Part shown: one piece after another, positions 44,304 to 53,470 of the stretch | Layout: every line of letters starts with the position of its first letter | Numbering within the stretch: position 1 is the stretch's first letter | Origin: CAWDVB01 sp963824105 | Lineage (GTDB): Bacteria; Actinomycetota; Actinomycetes; Propionibacteriales; Nocardioidaceae | Direction: 5' to 3' | DNA: 64,000 nucleotides | NCBI GenBank assembly: GCA_963824105.1 | Contig: CAWGNN010000006.1 | Location: 434,001-498,000, forward strand | Translations under genes and position numbers: made by a program | Notes under the pieces: generated by a model | Databases searched by the model: none | Seen by the model: the letters and a program-made list of their open reading frames with translations, nothing else | What the model was told of the DNA's origin: nothing

Positions 44304-45128
44304 ATGCAGCGGCTCGTGACGGATGCGGATCAACGCCTGGAGTCGGTCCTCGGCTCCCCCGGCCCGGTGCTGCTCTGCTTGGACTACGACGGCGTGCTGG
44401 CGCCCATCGTCGACGACCCGGCTCAGGCTGTGATCCATCCCCGCGCCCGCGACGTGCTGCTCTCCGTGGCGACACTGGTGCACGACATCGCCGTCGTCAC
44501 CGGGCGGCCGGCACGTCAGGCCGTGGGGCTCGGAAGACTGGATGAGCTCGCCGCCGACCTGGCCGGTCGGGGGTGCTCCCTGCAGGTCCGCGGGCAGTAC
44601 GGCGCGCAGCGTTGGACCTCCGCCGAGGGGGTCGTGTCCGCGCCGGTCCCGGCGGGCCTCGCCGGCCTCGAGGGCGAGCTGCCGATCCTGCTGTCCTCGG
44701 CCGGAGCCACCACCGCGATCGTGGAGCACAAGGGGCTTGCCCTGGCCGTGCACACGCGGCGGATGGACGACCCTGCCGGCGCGTTGGACCGGATCCGCGC
44801 GGTGCTACAACCGGCTGCGGAACGCTGGGGGCTCATTGCCGAACCGGGGCGCTACGTGCTCGAGTTCCGCGCCTCCGGGCATGACAAGGGCACCGCCGTA
44901 CGCGAGCTCGTCGCCGAGCTTGCCCCCGCCGCCGTCGTCTTCATCGGTGACGACCTGGGTGACATCCCGGCGTTCGAGGCCGTGGCGGAACTGCGGCGAG
45001 GCGGACTGGCCGGCCTCCTGGTGTGCTCCGCGTCGGACGAGGAGGGAGCCCTTCTCGAGCTGGCGGACATCGCCGTGGCGGGCCCCGACGGCGTCATGGA
45101 GCTGCTCGCCGCCCTGTCGCGCCCGTGA
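44304..45128 (+). CDS. otsB: Trehalose-6-phosphate phosphatase
   Basis: HAD-superfamily phosphatase of 274 residues that dephosphorylates the OtsA product. HAD motif I is LLCLDYDGVLAPIVDDP (nucleophile Asp, about 26-28), motif III includes GHDKGTAVRELV, and motif IV is FIGDDLGDIPAFE near 215-227. ATG 44304 follows GGGAAGG with good spacing; the frame's upstream extension is shadow text of otsA. It is divergent from otsA. Confidence 0.94.
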   Translation: MQRLVTDADQRLESVLGSPGPVLLCLDYDGVLAPIVDDPAQAVIHPRARDVLLSVATLVHDIAVVTGRPARQAVGLGRLDELAADLAGRGCSLQVRGQYGAQRWTSAEGVVSAPVPAGLAGLEGELPILLSSAGATTAIVEHKGLALAVHTRRMDDPAGALDRIRAVLQPAAERWGLIAEPGRYVLEFRASGHDKGTAVRELVAELAPAAVVFIGDDLGDIPAFEAVAELRRGGLAGLLVCSASDEEGALLELADIAVAGPDGVMELLAALSRP

Positions 45129-45219
45129 GAGGGTCCACGTGTGCGGAATATGACCGGACATTCGGGCGTTACCACCATTGCGAACTGTTCCGCGCCCGAG
45201 GAGACCACGGAGGATCCCG

Positions 45220-45606
45220 ATGAAGTACACCTTCAGCACGACGTTGGTCCGCGATTACGACGACACCGTCGACGCGGTCAAGGCGGCTCTGGCCGAGCAC
45301 GGCTTCGGAGTGCTCACCGAGATCGACCTGTCCAAGACCCTGAAGACGAAGATGGACGTCGACATCCCCCGCGAGACCATCCTCGGCGCCTGCCGTCCCC
45401 CGCTGGCCTACAAGTCGATCTCGCTCGACCCCTCGATCGCGGCCATGCTTCCCTGCAACGTGGTGGTCCGCGCGCTCAGCGACACCGAGACGCTGGTGGA
45501 GGCCTTCGACCCCGAAGCGATGCTGTCGATGTCCGAGGCCGACCTCAGTGAAGTGGCGGCCGACGCGTCGAAGCGGCTCCGCTCCGCCCTCGGCTCCCTC
45601 AGCTGA
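45220..45606 (+). CDS. DUF302-family protein
   Basis: A 128-residue protein of the DUF302 family: YTFSTTLVRDYDDTVDAVKA at the N-terminus, then FGVLTEIDLSKTLKTKMDV and the cysteine-containing ILGACRPPLAYKSISLDPSI. Cys is typical of this family, which is often found with oxygen- or metal-related genes, but no biochemical role is established. ATG 45220 follows GGAGG. It is downstream of otsB by 91 bp and could share its transcript. Confidence 0.87.
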   Translation: MKYTFSTTLVRDYDDTVDAVKAALAEHGFGVLTEIDLSKTLKTKMDVDIPRETILGACRPPLAYKSISLDPSIAAMLPCNVVVRALSDTETLVEAFDPEAMLSMSEADLSEVAADASKRLRSALGSLS

Positions 45607-45623
45607 GCTCAGACACCCGGTGG

Positions 45624-45646
45624 CGAGCCGCTCGAACGGCGGCTCG
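45624..45646. terminator. Hairpin between convergent DUF302 and membrane-protein genes
   Basis: CGAGCCG (45624-45630) pairs with CGGCTCG (45640-45646) across a 9-nt loop. It lies 18 bp after the DUF302 stop and 9 bp before the stop of the convergent gene, so it could serve both. Confidence 0.5.
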
Positions 45647-45654
45647 GTGCCTGA

Positions 45655-46143
45655 TCAACGACGGATCAGTCGTCGGAAGACCCCGAAGATGCCCAGCACG
45701 GCGAAGAGGGAGTACCAGAACGCGTCGTGTTCGTAGAACCGGAGAACGCTCGGGTTGAACACGTTGTCGGACACGAAGGTCAAGCGCGACTCGATGCCGG
45801 GCTGAACGATCTGGGGGAATGCCCTCCACAGGTCGTTCGCCACGAGAGCGAAGAAGGACGCGACGACGCCTATGAGGATGAGGAGCAGCAAGGGCACCAT
45901 CCCCTTGCGCGGCGCGGAACCCGCGCCCTTCACGTACAGGTAGAACGCCCCGATCGCGATGATGAAGCTGGAAATCGAGGCGACGACCCCGAGATCCCAC
46001 AGGACGATGGCGATCACGGAGCCCGCGACCACGGCGAACAACGCGAAGAAGAGCCCGCGGATCACGAACTCGGTCGGGACTTCTGCAGCCTGGGCGCCCG
46101 GCCCCTCGGGTGCGCGCCACACTGGCTCGTTCTGGTCTGCCAT
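45655..46143 (-). CDS. Four-helix membrane protein of unknown function
   Basis: A 162-residue protein with a polar N-terminus (MADQNEPVWRAPEGPGAQAA) and about four transmembrane segments: FVIRGLFFALFAVVAGSVIA, ISSFIIAIGAFYLYV, MVPLLLLILIGVVASFFALV and YSLFAVLGIFGVFRRL. No family was recognised. It lies 76 bp downstream of the MFS-cNMP gene in the same orientation and may be cotranscribed with it. Confidence 0.7.
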   Translation of the reverse strand: MADQNEPVWRAPEGPGAQAAEVPTEFVIRGLFFALFAVVAGSVIAIVLWDLGVVASISSFIIAIGAFYLYVKGAGSAPRKGMVPLLLLILIGVVASFFALVANDLWRAFPQIVQPGIESRLTFVSDNVFNPSVLRFYEHDAFWYSLFAVLGIFGVFRRLIRR

Positions 46144-46219
46144 CTTGATCCCCCTGATCGGTTCCGGCCGAACGGTGTCGCCGAACGACGTAGGAGGCTA
46201 GCAGGCAGCGAACCGCCGG

Positions 46220-47905
46220 TCAGTCCTCCGTCGTCACGATCCCGGTCTCGGCGTCGAGATGCGGAGCCACCGCGTCGGGGCGCGACTCGTGCAGTCTCTT
46301 GTCGAGCCCCTCGTAGATGACCGTGGCGACACCGAGGTCGGCCGTGAGCGTGTTCACGAAGGAGTCGGCTGGGATCTTGATCAGGGTGCTCTCGGTGTCC
46401 GCGACCACGCTGGCGATCCTGCGGCTGCGGGAGAGCACCCCGATCTCGCCGAAGAGGTTGCCGCTCTTGAGCGTGACGAGCCGACCGGTCTTGCTTGCAT
46501 CCTGGCCGACTACGTGCACCGCGAAGGACCCCTCGTCGATCACGTAGACGGCGTCCGCCTCCTCGCCTTCGCCGACGACCAGGGCTCCCCGCGGCACCGT
46601 GATCGCCTCGCTGGCCTCCGCCAGGTTGACCAGCTCATCGACGGACAGGTCGCGCAGCTGCTGGCACTTCTGCAGGGCCTCGACGACCGGCCTGGCACGG
46701 TTGCGTCGCTCGGACGCTCCCGCGCTGGAGCGAATCAGACTCGGGATGTAGACCGCGACACCGACGAGGACAACACCAGCGGTGACGACGCAGGCGCCCT
46801 CGTAACCCACCGCCCACACAAGAAACGGCACGGAGAGGCCCCCGACGAGAAGCCCCGCGGCGGTGAGCGACTCGGTGACGCCCAGCGCCATCGCGGACGC
46901 CATATGCGGCAGGCTGCGGTGGATGGCCCCCTCTGTGACGTAGTGAAGGATCAGGCTGGAGCCGCCGATGATGGCCATGGCGAAGAGCGCCGCCGTAAGT
47001 GTCTGTCGGAATGCCAGCAGCTCGAAGGTGGCTCCGAGGGCGATCACGGCGAACGCGACCACGACGGCGTCGCTCTTCCATGCCAGGAAGGACGCCAACA
47101 ACAGTCCGACCAGCGCGCCGAGACCCAGAGCCCCGTGGAGATAGGCGACCGCGTCCGCTTGGGCGCCGACCCGCTCCGGCACCAGGGCTAGCAGAACGAT
47201 GGCCGCGCCGTAGCCGAACCGGGTGAAGCCCCGGGTCGCGAGGTATGTCCGCGACTCGCGGACGCTGAGGATCAGTCGCGCCGAGGAAAGGATCCGATAG
47301 GTGATGCTCTCCTGCTCGGATGCCCCCGCATCGAAGTTGGACCGGGGCCGCCCGAAGGACAGCACGAGAAGGAACGTCGACGCGACAGCCACGGAGACGT
47401 AGGTGACGGCTTCACCCCGAGGCAAGATCAGCAGGAGGCTCACGACGACCGGGGTCACAAGCAGACTCCCGGGCTCGACCCGGCCGAAGAGACCTGACGC
47501 CTCCAACATCTTGTCCTCGCGCACAGTACTGGCCAGGATCCGTCCCGCCGCAGGCTTGACCGGTGCGGCGAAGAAGGCCGCGACGCCGATCAAGACCACG
47601 ACCAGCAACGGGTTGGGCTTCTCCCGGAGCGTGTCGAGGGCCAGGAAGAGCGACGCAGCCACCGTCACCAGGGCACTCACCTTGAGCACCCACCTCTGGT
47701 CCCGGTGATGGGCGAAGGAGACGATGACCGGCGACAACACGGCGATGGGGAGGAGCCGTGAGATCACCAACGCCGCGATCCAGCGGGCATCGGAGACCTG
47801 CTCAACGATGATGATGGTCCCCATGACGGCGAGCGCCTCGTCGGTGTAGCGGTTCAACGCGAAGGCAGTCACGATCGAGCGACCGCGGGAGACCCTAGTC
47901 GCCAT
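46220..47905 (-). CDS. MFS-type transporter fused to a cyclic-nucleotide-binding domain
   Basis: A 561-residue protein. Residues 1-400 form about twelve hydrophobic segments of major-facilitator character (opening ALNRYTDEALAVMGTIIIVE). After a basic linker, residues 415-545 form a cNMP-binding domain: RDLSVDELVNLAEASEAITV, the beta-roll GEGEEADAVYVIDEGSFAVH, and the phosphate-binding cassette NLFGEIGVLSRSRRIASVVA with the FGE and Arg signature. A transporter gated or modulated by cAMP or cGMP is therefore likely; M. tuberculosis Rv3728 is a comparable MFS-cNMP protein. The substrate is unknown. A large cyclase is encoded 1.7 kb away on the other strand. Confidence 0.9.
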   Translation of the reverse strand: MATRVSRGRSIVTAFALNRYTDEALAVMGTIIIVEQVSDARWIAALVISRLLPIAVLSPVIVSFAHHRDQRWVLKVSALVTVAASLFLALDTLREKPNPLLVVVLIGVAAFFAAPVKPAAGRILASTVREDKMLEASGLFGRVEPGSLLVTPVVVSLLLILPRGEAVTYVSVAVASTFLLVLSFGRPRSNFDAGASEQESITYRILSSARLILSVRESRTYLATRGFTRFGYGAAIVLLALVPERVGAQADAVAYLHGALGLGALVGLLLASFLAWKSDAVVVAFAVIALGATFELLAFRQTLTAALFAMAIIGGSSLILHYVTEGAIHRSLPHMASAMALGVTESLTAAGLLVGGLSVPFLVWAVGYEGACVVTAGVVLVGVAVYIPSLIRSSAGASERRNRARPVVEALQKCQQLRDLSVDELVNLAEASEAITVPRGALVVGEGEEADAVYVIDEGSFAVHVVGQDASKTGRLVTLKSGNLFGEIGVLSRSRRIASVVADTESTLIKIPADSFVNTLTADLGVATVIYEGLDKRLHESRPDAVAPHLDAETGIVTTED

Positions 47906-48411
47906 CCCGGCCAGTCCCCTCGATCCGCGCCTGATCGGTGGGCCAGCACCCGACGCGTTCAGGACTACGCGTGCCTGCGCCCTGGCGCACCGGCGCCAAC
48001 ATCCTCACGTCCCCGGACCCACCCCTCGGTCTGCCCCCACGACTGATATGGGAAGTAAGCCTCAACGGCCCCGCTAGGGGTGTCAAGCCGAGCCGGGGTG
48101 CGTTTGATCCCCGATTGGTCTCCAACTGGCTACCGATACAGCCGATGCGGGACCTCAACGAGCAATACCTATCCACAGCGTGGTTTTACCTGCCAAGCAT
48201 TGTCCTGACTAAGCAGACATGGGTAACCTCAGCAGGTACTTAGGGGTGGGGGAAACCTCTAGGTCCGGTCTCTTGCCCGATATGGCAAGTGACAGGTTCA
48301 CCTCGGCTCATCAGCTGGGGGGACTGGGGGAAGTTCAGGGCCTGGGGGGGTCCGACCGCAACCGTGTGGTCACCTTTGGCGCCTGGTAGAGCGACAGCAG
48401 GGGAATCAAAC
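47906..48411. other. 506-bp divergent intergenic region
   Basis: No supported gene lies between the MFS-cNMP gene (minus) and the secreted-protein gene (plus). The GC content falls around 48060-48240. A possible promoter is listed separately at 48200-48229. G-rich runs (GGGGTGGGGG, GGGGGG) occur at 48243-48360. I saw no known riboswitch. Confidence 0.5.
48200..48229 (+). promoter_or_regulatory. Possible promoter for the secreted-protein gene
   Basis: TTGTCC (48200-48205) and TAACCT (48224-48229) are 18 nt apart in an AT-richer stretch. Transcription from here would give a leader of about 175 nt before the ATG at 48412. Confidence 0.35.
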
Positions 48412-49585
48412 ATGAAGCTTCGTGCGCGTCTTCGCCGGACATCCGGTCTGATCGCGATCGTGGGGGTCCTGGCGACCATCAGCGCCTTGCTCGTCGCCGG
48501 GCCGGCGGCTGCCACGTCGTCCGGTGGGGGGTAAGGCCGACCAAGGCCTGGCGTTCTTCACTGTCACGAATCAGAACGCCGGCGCAGACTTCCTCTACAC
48601 CAATGTCGACGGAACCCTGACACTCAGGATCAACGCCAAGGACGGCTCCAGCGTCGGAGGCACAAAGGTCCAGCAGGCCATTGACAAGGCGCAGATCATT
48701 CTTCCGGCCGCCTTCGGCTCCGTCTCGGTTGCCGGGTCGACCCTTGTCCAGGAGGGCGCCGACGGAAGGAAGGCGAAGAACGGTGCAGACCTGTCCTGGT
48801 CCGTCGAGGTGAACAACAGAACGATCACCATCAATGCCGACAAGATCCCTGGAACGAAGGAGGGGCTCTGGCCGGGCGACTACATCGACGTGCCGATCAA
48901 GGCCACGCCGACCGCCAGCGGCACCTTCACTCAGGGCGGGACAACCTCAGGCGGGGTCTTCACCCCGGACGGGAGCGGCATCCAGATCTCCGCTGCGGTC
49001 CAGCACGACATCACCGATCCCAACGAGCACGCGGTACAGATCGCGCCGCCCCCCAGCGTGGTGATCGGGATCGGAAGCACCACCGCCTGCTCGGGCTCAT
49101 CCTGCTCCCACACGCTCTCGGACTTCAAGGTCAGCTCAACGTCCGCAACGTCGGGGAGCTCTCTCACGATGGGTCTGGCGAGCCTGCCCGGCGTCCTCTC
49201 GTGCCAGTCCCAGGGCGCGAACAGCATTCTGTTCGTGGACATCACCAACGCGGGTAGCAAGACGATCACCGAAGACACCTCGAGCAACACTGCCTGCTGG
49301 GGAGCGCCCAAGAAGTTCTACGCAGTCGACTCCACCGGTCAGATCGGTTCCGCCGCGTGGAACGCTACGAACAACGAGTTCGAGGGTGTGCTGCCCACGT
49401 GCCGGACCCTGCTGAGCTACTTGCAGACCAACGGCCTCGGCGGATACGCGTACACCGACGAGGACGGCGACGGCGACGGCGACTGGGATGACCTCGCGGT
49501 GACCGACTTCCCCTGCGTGCAAAGCAGTTGGCGCAGCACGCTGGTCATCTTCGCCCCGGCAGGCGATCCTCGGCTCACCAACTGA
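48412..49585 (+). pseudogene. Secreted protein gene interrupted by a frameshift at a G6 run
   Basis: The ATG at 48412 opens a classic signal peptide (MKLRARLRRTSGLIAIVGVL, then AGPAAATSS with an AxA cleavage site) but the frame stops at TAA 48532-48534. The mature region is open in another frame from about 48524 to the TGA at 49585. Removing one G from the six at 48526-48531 joins them into a 390-residue protein reading SSGGGKADQGLAFF. The mature part is beta-rich, Ser/Thr/Gly-rich, with two or three cysteine pairs and an acidic DEDGDGDGDWDD calcium-type motif near the C-terminus; no wall anchor is seen. It could be a sequencing error, a phase-variable tract, or a true pseudogene. The family is unknown. 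Confidence 0.75.
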
Positions 49586-49596
49586 AGGGTGACTCG

Positions 49597-49626
49597 CCCG
49601 ATTGTCGAGTTCCTGGAACGATCGGG
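49597..49626. terminator. Stem-loop between the secreted-protein gene and the cyclase gene
   Basis: CCCGAT (49597-49602) pairs with ATCGGG (49621-49626) and encloses GTTCC-T-GGAAC. It begins 12 bp after the preceding stop and ends 2 bp before the cyclase GTG, so it may terminate the upstream message or affect cyclase translation. Confidence 0.45.
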
Positions 49627-49628
49627 TC

Positions 49629-52600
49629 GTGAGCACCACTCTCGGTCCAAGCGATACGGCTGCGGCGCCCGTTCGGGTGCTGCAGCCGTACGTTCCTCAC
49701 CTGGTCCCTGAGTGGCTCGCCGAGAGCCCGGAGGTGGAGCACCGCGAGGTCGAGGGGACCCTCGTCTTCGCCGACATCTCCGGCTTCACCGCGCTCACTG
49801 AGCGTCTCGCGTCGTCCGGCAAAGCCGGCGCCGAGGAGATGGGCGACATCCTCAACTCCACGTTCGAGGAGCTGCTCTCCCGGGCCTACGCCTACGGGGC
49901 CCAGCTGCTCAAGTGGGGCGGCGACGCGGTGCTGCTTCTCTTCTCCGGGGGGCCTCACGCGGCACGCGCCTGCCACGCCGCCCAGGCGATGCAGCAGACC
50001 ATCTCCCGGATAGGTCGGCTGAAGACCTCGGCGGGTCGGGTGGATCTCGGGATCTCCATCGGCATCCACACCGGGAACGTCGACCTCATCCTCGCTCGCA
50101 CGCCGATCCGGGAGCTGATCGTCACCGGGCCCGCCGCCAGCTGGGTCACCTCGATGGAGAAGGTGGCCGAGCGCGGCGAGATCGTCGTCTCGCCCGAGAC
50201 CGTCTACGAGCTTGCCCAAGGGTCGGTAGGCGGGGAACGCGGCGACGGCTTCCTGCTCTCCATCCCCATTGACGCCCCCGAGGCTCCCCCCTTCGCCCAT
50301 TACGAGGCTCACAACGAGGTGATCGCGCAGGCGGTGGATCCGCAGCTGCGCGAGCACCTGCTCGGCGGAGAGGTGGCTCCGGAGCATCGCCACGTCGCCG
50401 TGGGGTTCGTCCAGTTCAAGGGCGTCAGCCAGATCATGGCGGAGGGCGACCCAGGCGCACTGGTCGCGGAGCTTCGGACCGTGCTGGGCCGGACCCAGGA
50501 GGTGGTGGCCGCCCAAGGGATCTCACTGCTCTCCACCGACGTCGACGCCGACGGAGGCAAGCTCATCGTGGTCTCCGGCGCTCCCCGGGTGAGCGGCGAT
50601 GACGAGGCCAGGGTGCTGTCCGCGCTCCGGGAGATCATGGACGTCCCCACCCGGCTCACGCTCCGTGGGGGCGTCAACCACGGACGGGTCTTCGCTGGTA
50701 ACTACGGCACCCGCGAGCGACGGGTCTACTCGGTGGCCGGGGACTGCGTGAACCTCGCCGCGCGAGTGATGGCGTCGGCCGATCCCGGCCAGCTGCGTGC
50801 GCTCCCCGACGTTCTGGCGGCGTCCCGCACGGCGGCGTTCGAGGTGACCGAGCTGCCGCCGTTCATGGCGAAGGGGAAGAGCGAGCCGATCGTCACCCTT
50901 GCCGTGGGCAGGCCCATCGAGGCTGCCCGACCCCAAGCCAGCAGCACCCTCTTCGGGCGCGATCGGGAGATGACCCAGCTCCGCGACGCGCTCGAGGACG
51001 CCAGGCAGGGCAAGGGCCGCCTCGTCGAGGTCATGGGCGAGCGGGGCATGGGCAAGTCACGGCTCATCGACGAGCTCTGCGACGGCGCCGATGCGGAGAT
51101 CATCCGCGTCATCGGTGAGACCTACACCTCGGCGACTCCCTACGCGCCGTTCCGACGCATCCTGCGCTCAGCTCTCGGGCTTCCCTACGGTGCGGACGAG
51201 GCCACCCTCACGAACGCGATCGAGCAGGCTGTCGACGCGTGCGCCCCGCACCTGAGGCCGTGGATCCCGCTCATCGGCATCGCCGGTGGCCTGACGCTTC
51301 CGGAGACACCCGAAGTGGCCGCTCTGGACGGCAAGTTCCGCAAGCCACGCCTCGAGGAGAGCGTCTGCGACTTCCTCGGTGCCGCCCTGACTCGAGCCAC
51401 CCTGCTCTGCGTCGAGGACATCCGGCTGGTCGACTCGGCCTCGGTCGACCTGCTCAACGCGCTTGCGGTCCTCGTCCCGGAGCACCCTTGGATGCTGGTG
51501 GTCGCCACCACGGCAAGTCAGGGGCAGGGGCAGGCATCGCACTTCCCCGAGGTCATGGACGCGATGACCATCTATCTTGGCCCGCTCAGTGACGAGGCTG
51601 CCCTCGAGCTGCTGATGGACCGGACCCGGCAGCGGCCCATCGCCCCGCACCGACTGGAGGCGGTCGTGCGCCGAGCCGAGGGCAACCCGATGTACTTGCG
51701 GGAGATCATCGCCGCGGTTGCCGCGGGGGCCGACGTCGACGAGCTCCCGGCCTCGTTGGAGCAGCTCGCCGCGGCTCACGTCGACCGCCTCTCCCCTGTC
51801 GACCGAAGACTGCTCCGCTCGGCGGCCGTCCTGGGCTTCGACGTCGACGTCGACCTGCTGCGCGACGTCCTGGACCCGGACGCCCCTGAACCCGACTTCG
51901 CACCGCTCGCCGAGTTCCTCAGCCAGACCGATGCGAACACGTACACCTTCGAGCATCAGATCCTCCGTGAGGCCGCATACGAGGGTCTGCCCTACTCCGT
52001 CCGCTCCCGGCTCCATTCACGGGCCGCCGAGTCCATCGAGCGCCGAGCAGGCGACCGCGTGAACGATTCGGCCGGAATCCTGTCGATCCACCACCTGGCA
52101 GCCGGACAGTTCCGCCAGGCGTGGGAGTTCTCCATGCAGGCCGCCGAGTCGGCGCGATCGAGCTATGCCCTCGAGGAAGCCGGTACCGCCTACCGCCGCG
52201 CCATCACCGCAAGCTCCCACGTCTCCCAGCTCGGTGCGCCCTCGAAGGCGCAGGCCTGGGAGTCGCTCGGCGACGTCAACTACATGCTCGGCGAGTTCGA
52301 GAACGCCGCGGACGCCTTCGCCTCGGCGCGTCGACTGTTCGGCTCCGACCCTCTCAAGCGAGCCGGGCTGCTGCTCCGGACCGCTCGCGTCCTCGAGCGC
52401 AAGGGCGACCTCAGCCACGCCCTGGCCACTCTGTCGCACGGGATCCGTGCGCTCGAGGGTGACACCTCCCGAGAGGCGCAGCAGATGAGGTCGCGTCTGC
52501 TCGCCCGCTACGGCTGGGCCCGGTACATGCAAGGTCGCCCGAAGGATGCGGTCCGCTGGGTGGAGGAGGCCGAGGAGGTGGCCACCGAGTGCAATGAGAC

Positions 52601-53438
52601 CCGCACCCGGGCCTTCGCCCTTCGCGTACTCGACGCTGTCGACCTGGCAACGGGGAATCTGGAGGGACCCGCCCGTTCCGAGCCCGCCCTCACCTGGCTC
52701 TCCGATCTGGGCGATCGAGTGGAGCTTGCCCACACCTACGTCGGACTTGGCGGACGGGCCTACTTCCAGGGCAACTGGACCGCAGCCGCGGACAACTACC
52801 GCAAGGCGCTGGAGTCCTTCCTCGCCGCCGGTGACCGCTGGAACGCTGCCACCCAGCAGGCAAACCTCGCCGAGCTGCTGATCGACCAAGGCGACGACGG
52901 CGGGGCTCACTCCCTCCTTTCCGACGCGATGCCGGTCTGGCAGGCGACCGGCCAGGTGGGCGAGATCGCATTCGGAGACACGTTGCTGGCCCGGCTGGAC
53001 GCGCGAGACGGCAACCTCGACTCGGCACTGGAGCATCTGGAGAAGGCCCGCGAGGGCTTCGTCTCCGCCGGAGAGCCCGGGTCGGCGCGCTACGCCGAAG
53101 CTCTCGTGGCCGAGGCCCACCAGCTCTGCGGTGACCCGAGAATCGCACTGTCGCAGGCCGACATGGTGCTGGCGTCGGTTCCGGACACGGACCCCTGGGT
53201 CCCGCTGCTCCACCGGGTGCGTGGTCTCGCCCTGGCCGATCTCGGCCGCACCGACGAAGCCATCCACGACCTACACCTCAGCGTCGAGAAGGCGCGGGAG
53301 CGTGCCGCGGACCACGACGTCGGCTTCGGGATCGATGCGCTTCTGGCTCTCGGCGCATCCGATGACGACGGATCTCTCCTCACCGAGCGGGACCGGATCT
53401 TCACCTCCCTGGGCATCACGGTCAGCGTGCACGGCTGA
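49629..53438 (+). CDS. Soluble adenylyl cyclase-like protein: two class III cyclase domains, AAA/STAND ATPase, TPR-like tail
   Basis: A 1269-residue cytoplasmic protein with the layout of mammalian sAC. Cyclase domain 1 (about 38-205) keeps both metal aspartates, in LVFADISGFTALTERL and LLKWGGDAVLLLF, but lacks the Asn/Arg pair. Domain 2 (about 240-400) lacks the first Asp (GFVQFKGVSQIM) yet keeps YSVAGDCVNLAARVM with the catalytic Asn and Arg. The two should form one active site. A P-loop ATPase follows (FGRDREMTQL, VEVMGERGMGKSRLIDEL near 460), then helical repeats from about 780 to the end. Its activator is unknown. GTG 49629 was chosen; TTG 49602 is possible. The cNMP-binding transporter gene 1.7 kb upstream is a plausible effector. 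Confidence 0.9.
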   Translation: MSTTLGPSDTAAAPVRVLQPYVPHLVPEWLAESPEVEHREVEGTLVFADISGFTALTERLASSGKAGAEEMGDILNSTFEELLSRAYAYGAQLLKWGGDAVLLLFSGGPHAARACHAAQAMQQTISRIGRLKTSAGRVDLGISIGIHTGNVDLILARTPIRELIVTGPAASWVTSMEKVAERGEIVVSPETVYELAQGSVGGERGDGFLLSIPIDAPEAPPFAHYEAHNEVIAQAVDPQLREHLLGGEVAPEHRHVAVGFVQFKGVSQIMAEGDPGALVAELRTVLGRTQEVVAAQGISLLSTDVDADGGKLIVVSGAPRVSGDDEARVLSALREIMDVPTRLTLRGGVNHGRVFAGNYGTRERRVYSVAGDCVNLAARVMASADPGQLRALPDVLAASRTAAFEVTELPPFMAKGKSEPIVTLAVGRPIEAARPQASSTLFGRDREMTQLRDALEDARQGKGRLVEVMGERGMGKSRLIDELCDGADAEIIRVIGETYTSATPYAPFRRILRSALGLPYGADEATLTNAIEQAVDACAPHLRPWIPLIGIAGGLTLPETPEVAALDGKFRKPRLEESVCDFLGAALTRATLLCVEDIRLVDSASVDLLNALAVLVPEHPWMLVVATTASQGQGQASHFPEVMDAMTIYLGPLSDEAALELLMDRTRQRPIAPHRLEAVVRRAEGNPMYLREIIAAVAAGADVDELPASLEQLAAAHVDRLSPVDRRLLRSAAVLGFDVDVDLLRDVLDPDAPEPDFAPLAEFLSQTDANTYTFEHQILREAAYEGLPYSVRSRLHSRAAESIERRAGDRVNDSAGILSIHHLAAGQFRQAWEFSMQAAESARSSYALEEAGTAYRRAITASSHVSQLGAPSKAQAWESLGDVNYMLGEFENAADAFASARRLFGSDPLKRAGLLLRTARVLERKGDLSHALATLSHGIRALEGDTSREAQQMRSRLLARYGWARYMQGRPKDAVRWVEEAEEVATECNETRTRAFALRVLDAVDLATGNLEGPARSEPALTWLSDLGDRVELAHTYVGLGGRAYFQGNWTAAADNYRKALESFLAAGDRWNAATQQANLAELLIDQGDDGGAHSLLSDAMPVWQATGQVGEIAFGDTLLARLDARDGNLDSALEHLEKAREGFVSAGEPGSARYAEALVAEAHQLCGDPRIALSQADMVLASVPDTDPWVPLLHRVRGLALADLGRTDEAIHDLHLSVEKARERAADHDVGFGIDALLALGASDDDGSLLTERDRIFTSLGITVSVHG

Positions 53439-53470
53439 GCTCGGAGGGACGAGGACCGGCCGATCTCGGC

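Noticed and set aside
48289..48411. In-frame extension upstream of the signal-peptide ATG at 48412
   Set aside because: The upstream residues are Trp/Gly-rich without coding character, and a normal signal peptide starts at MKLRARLRR.
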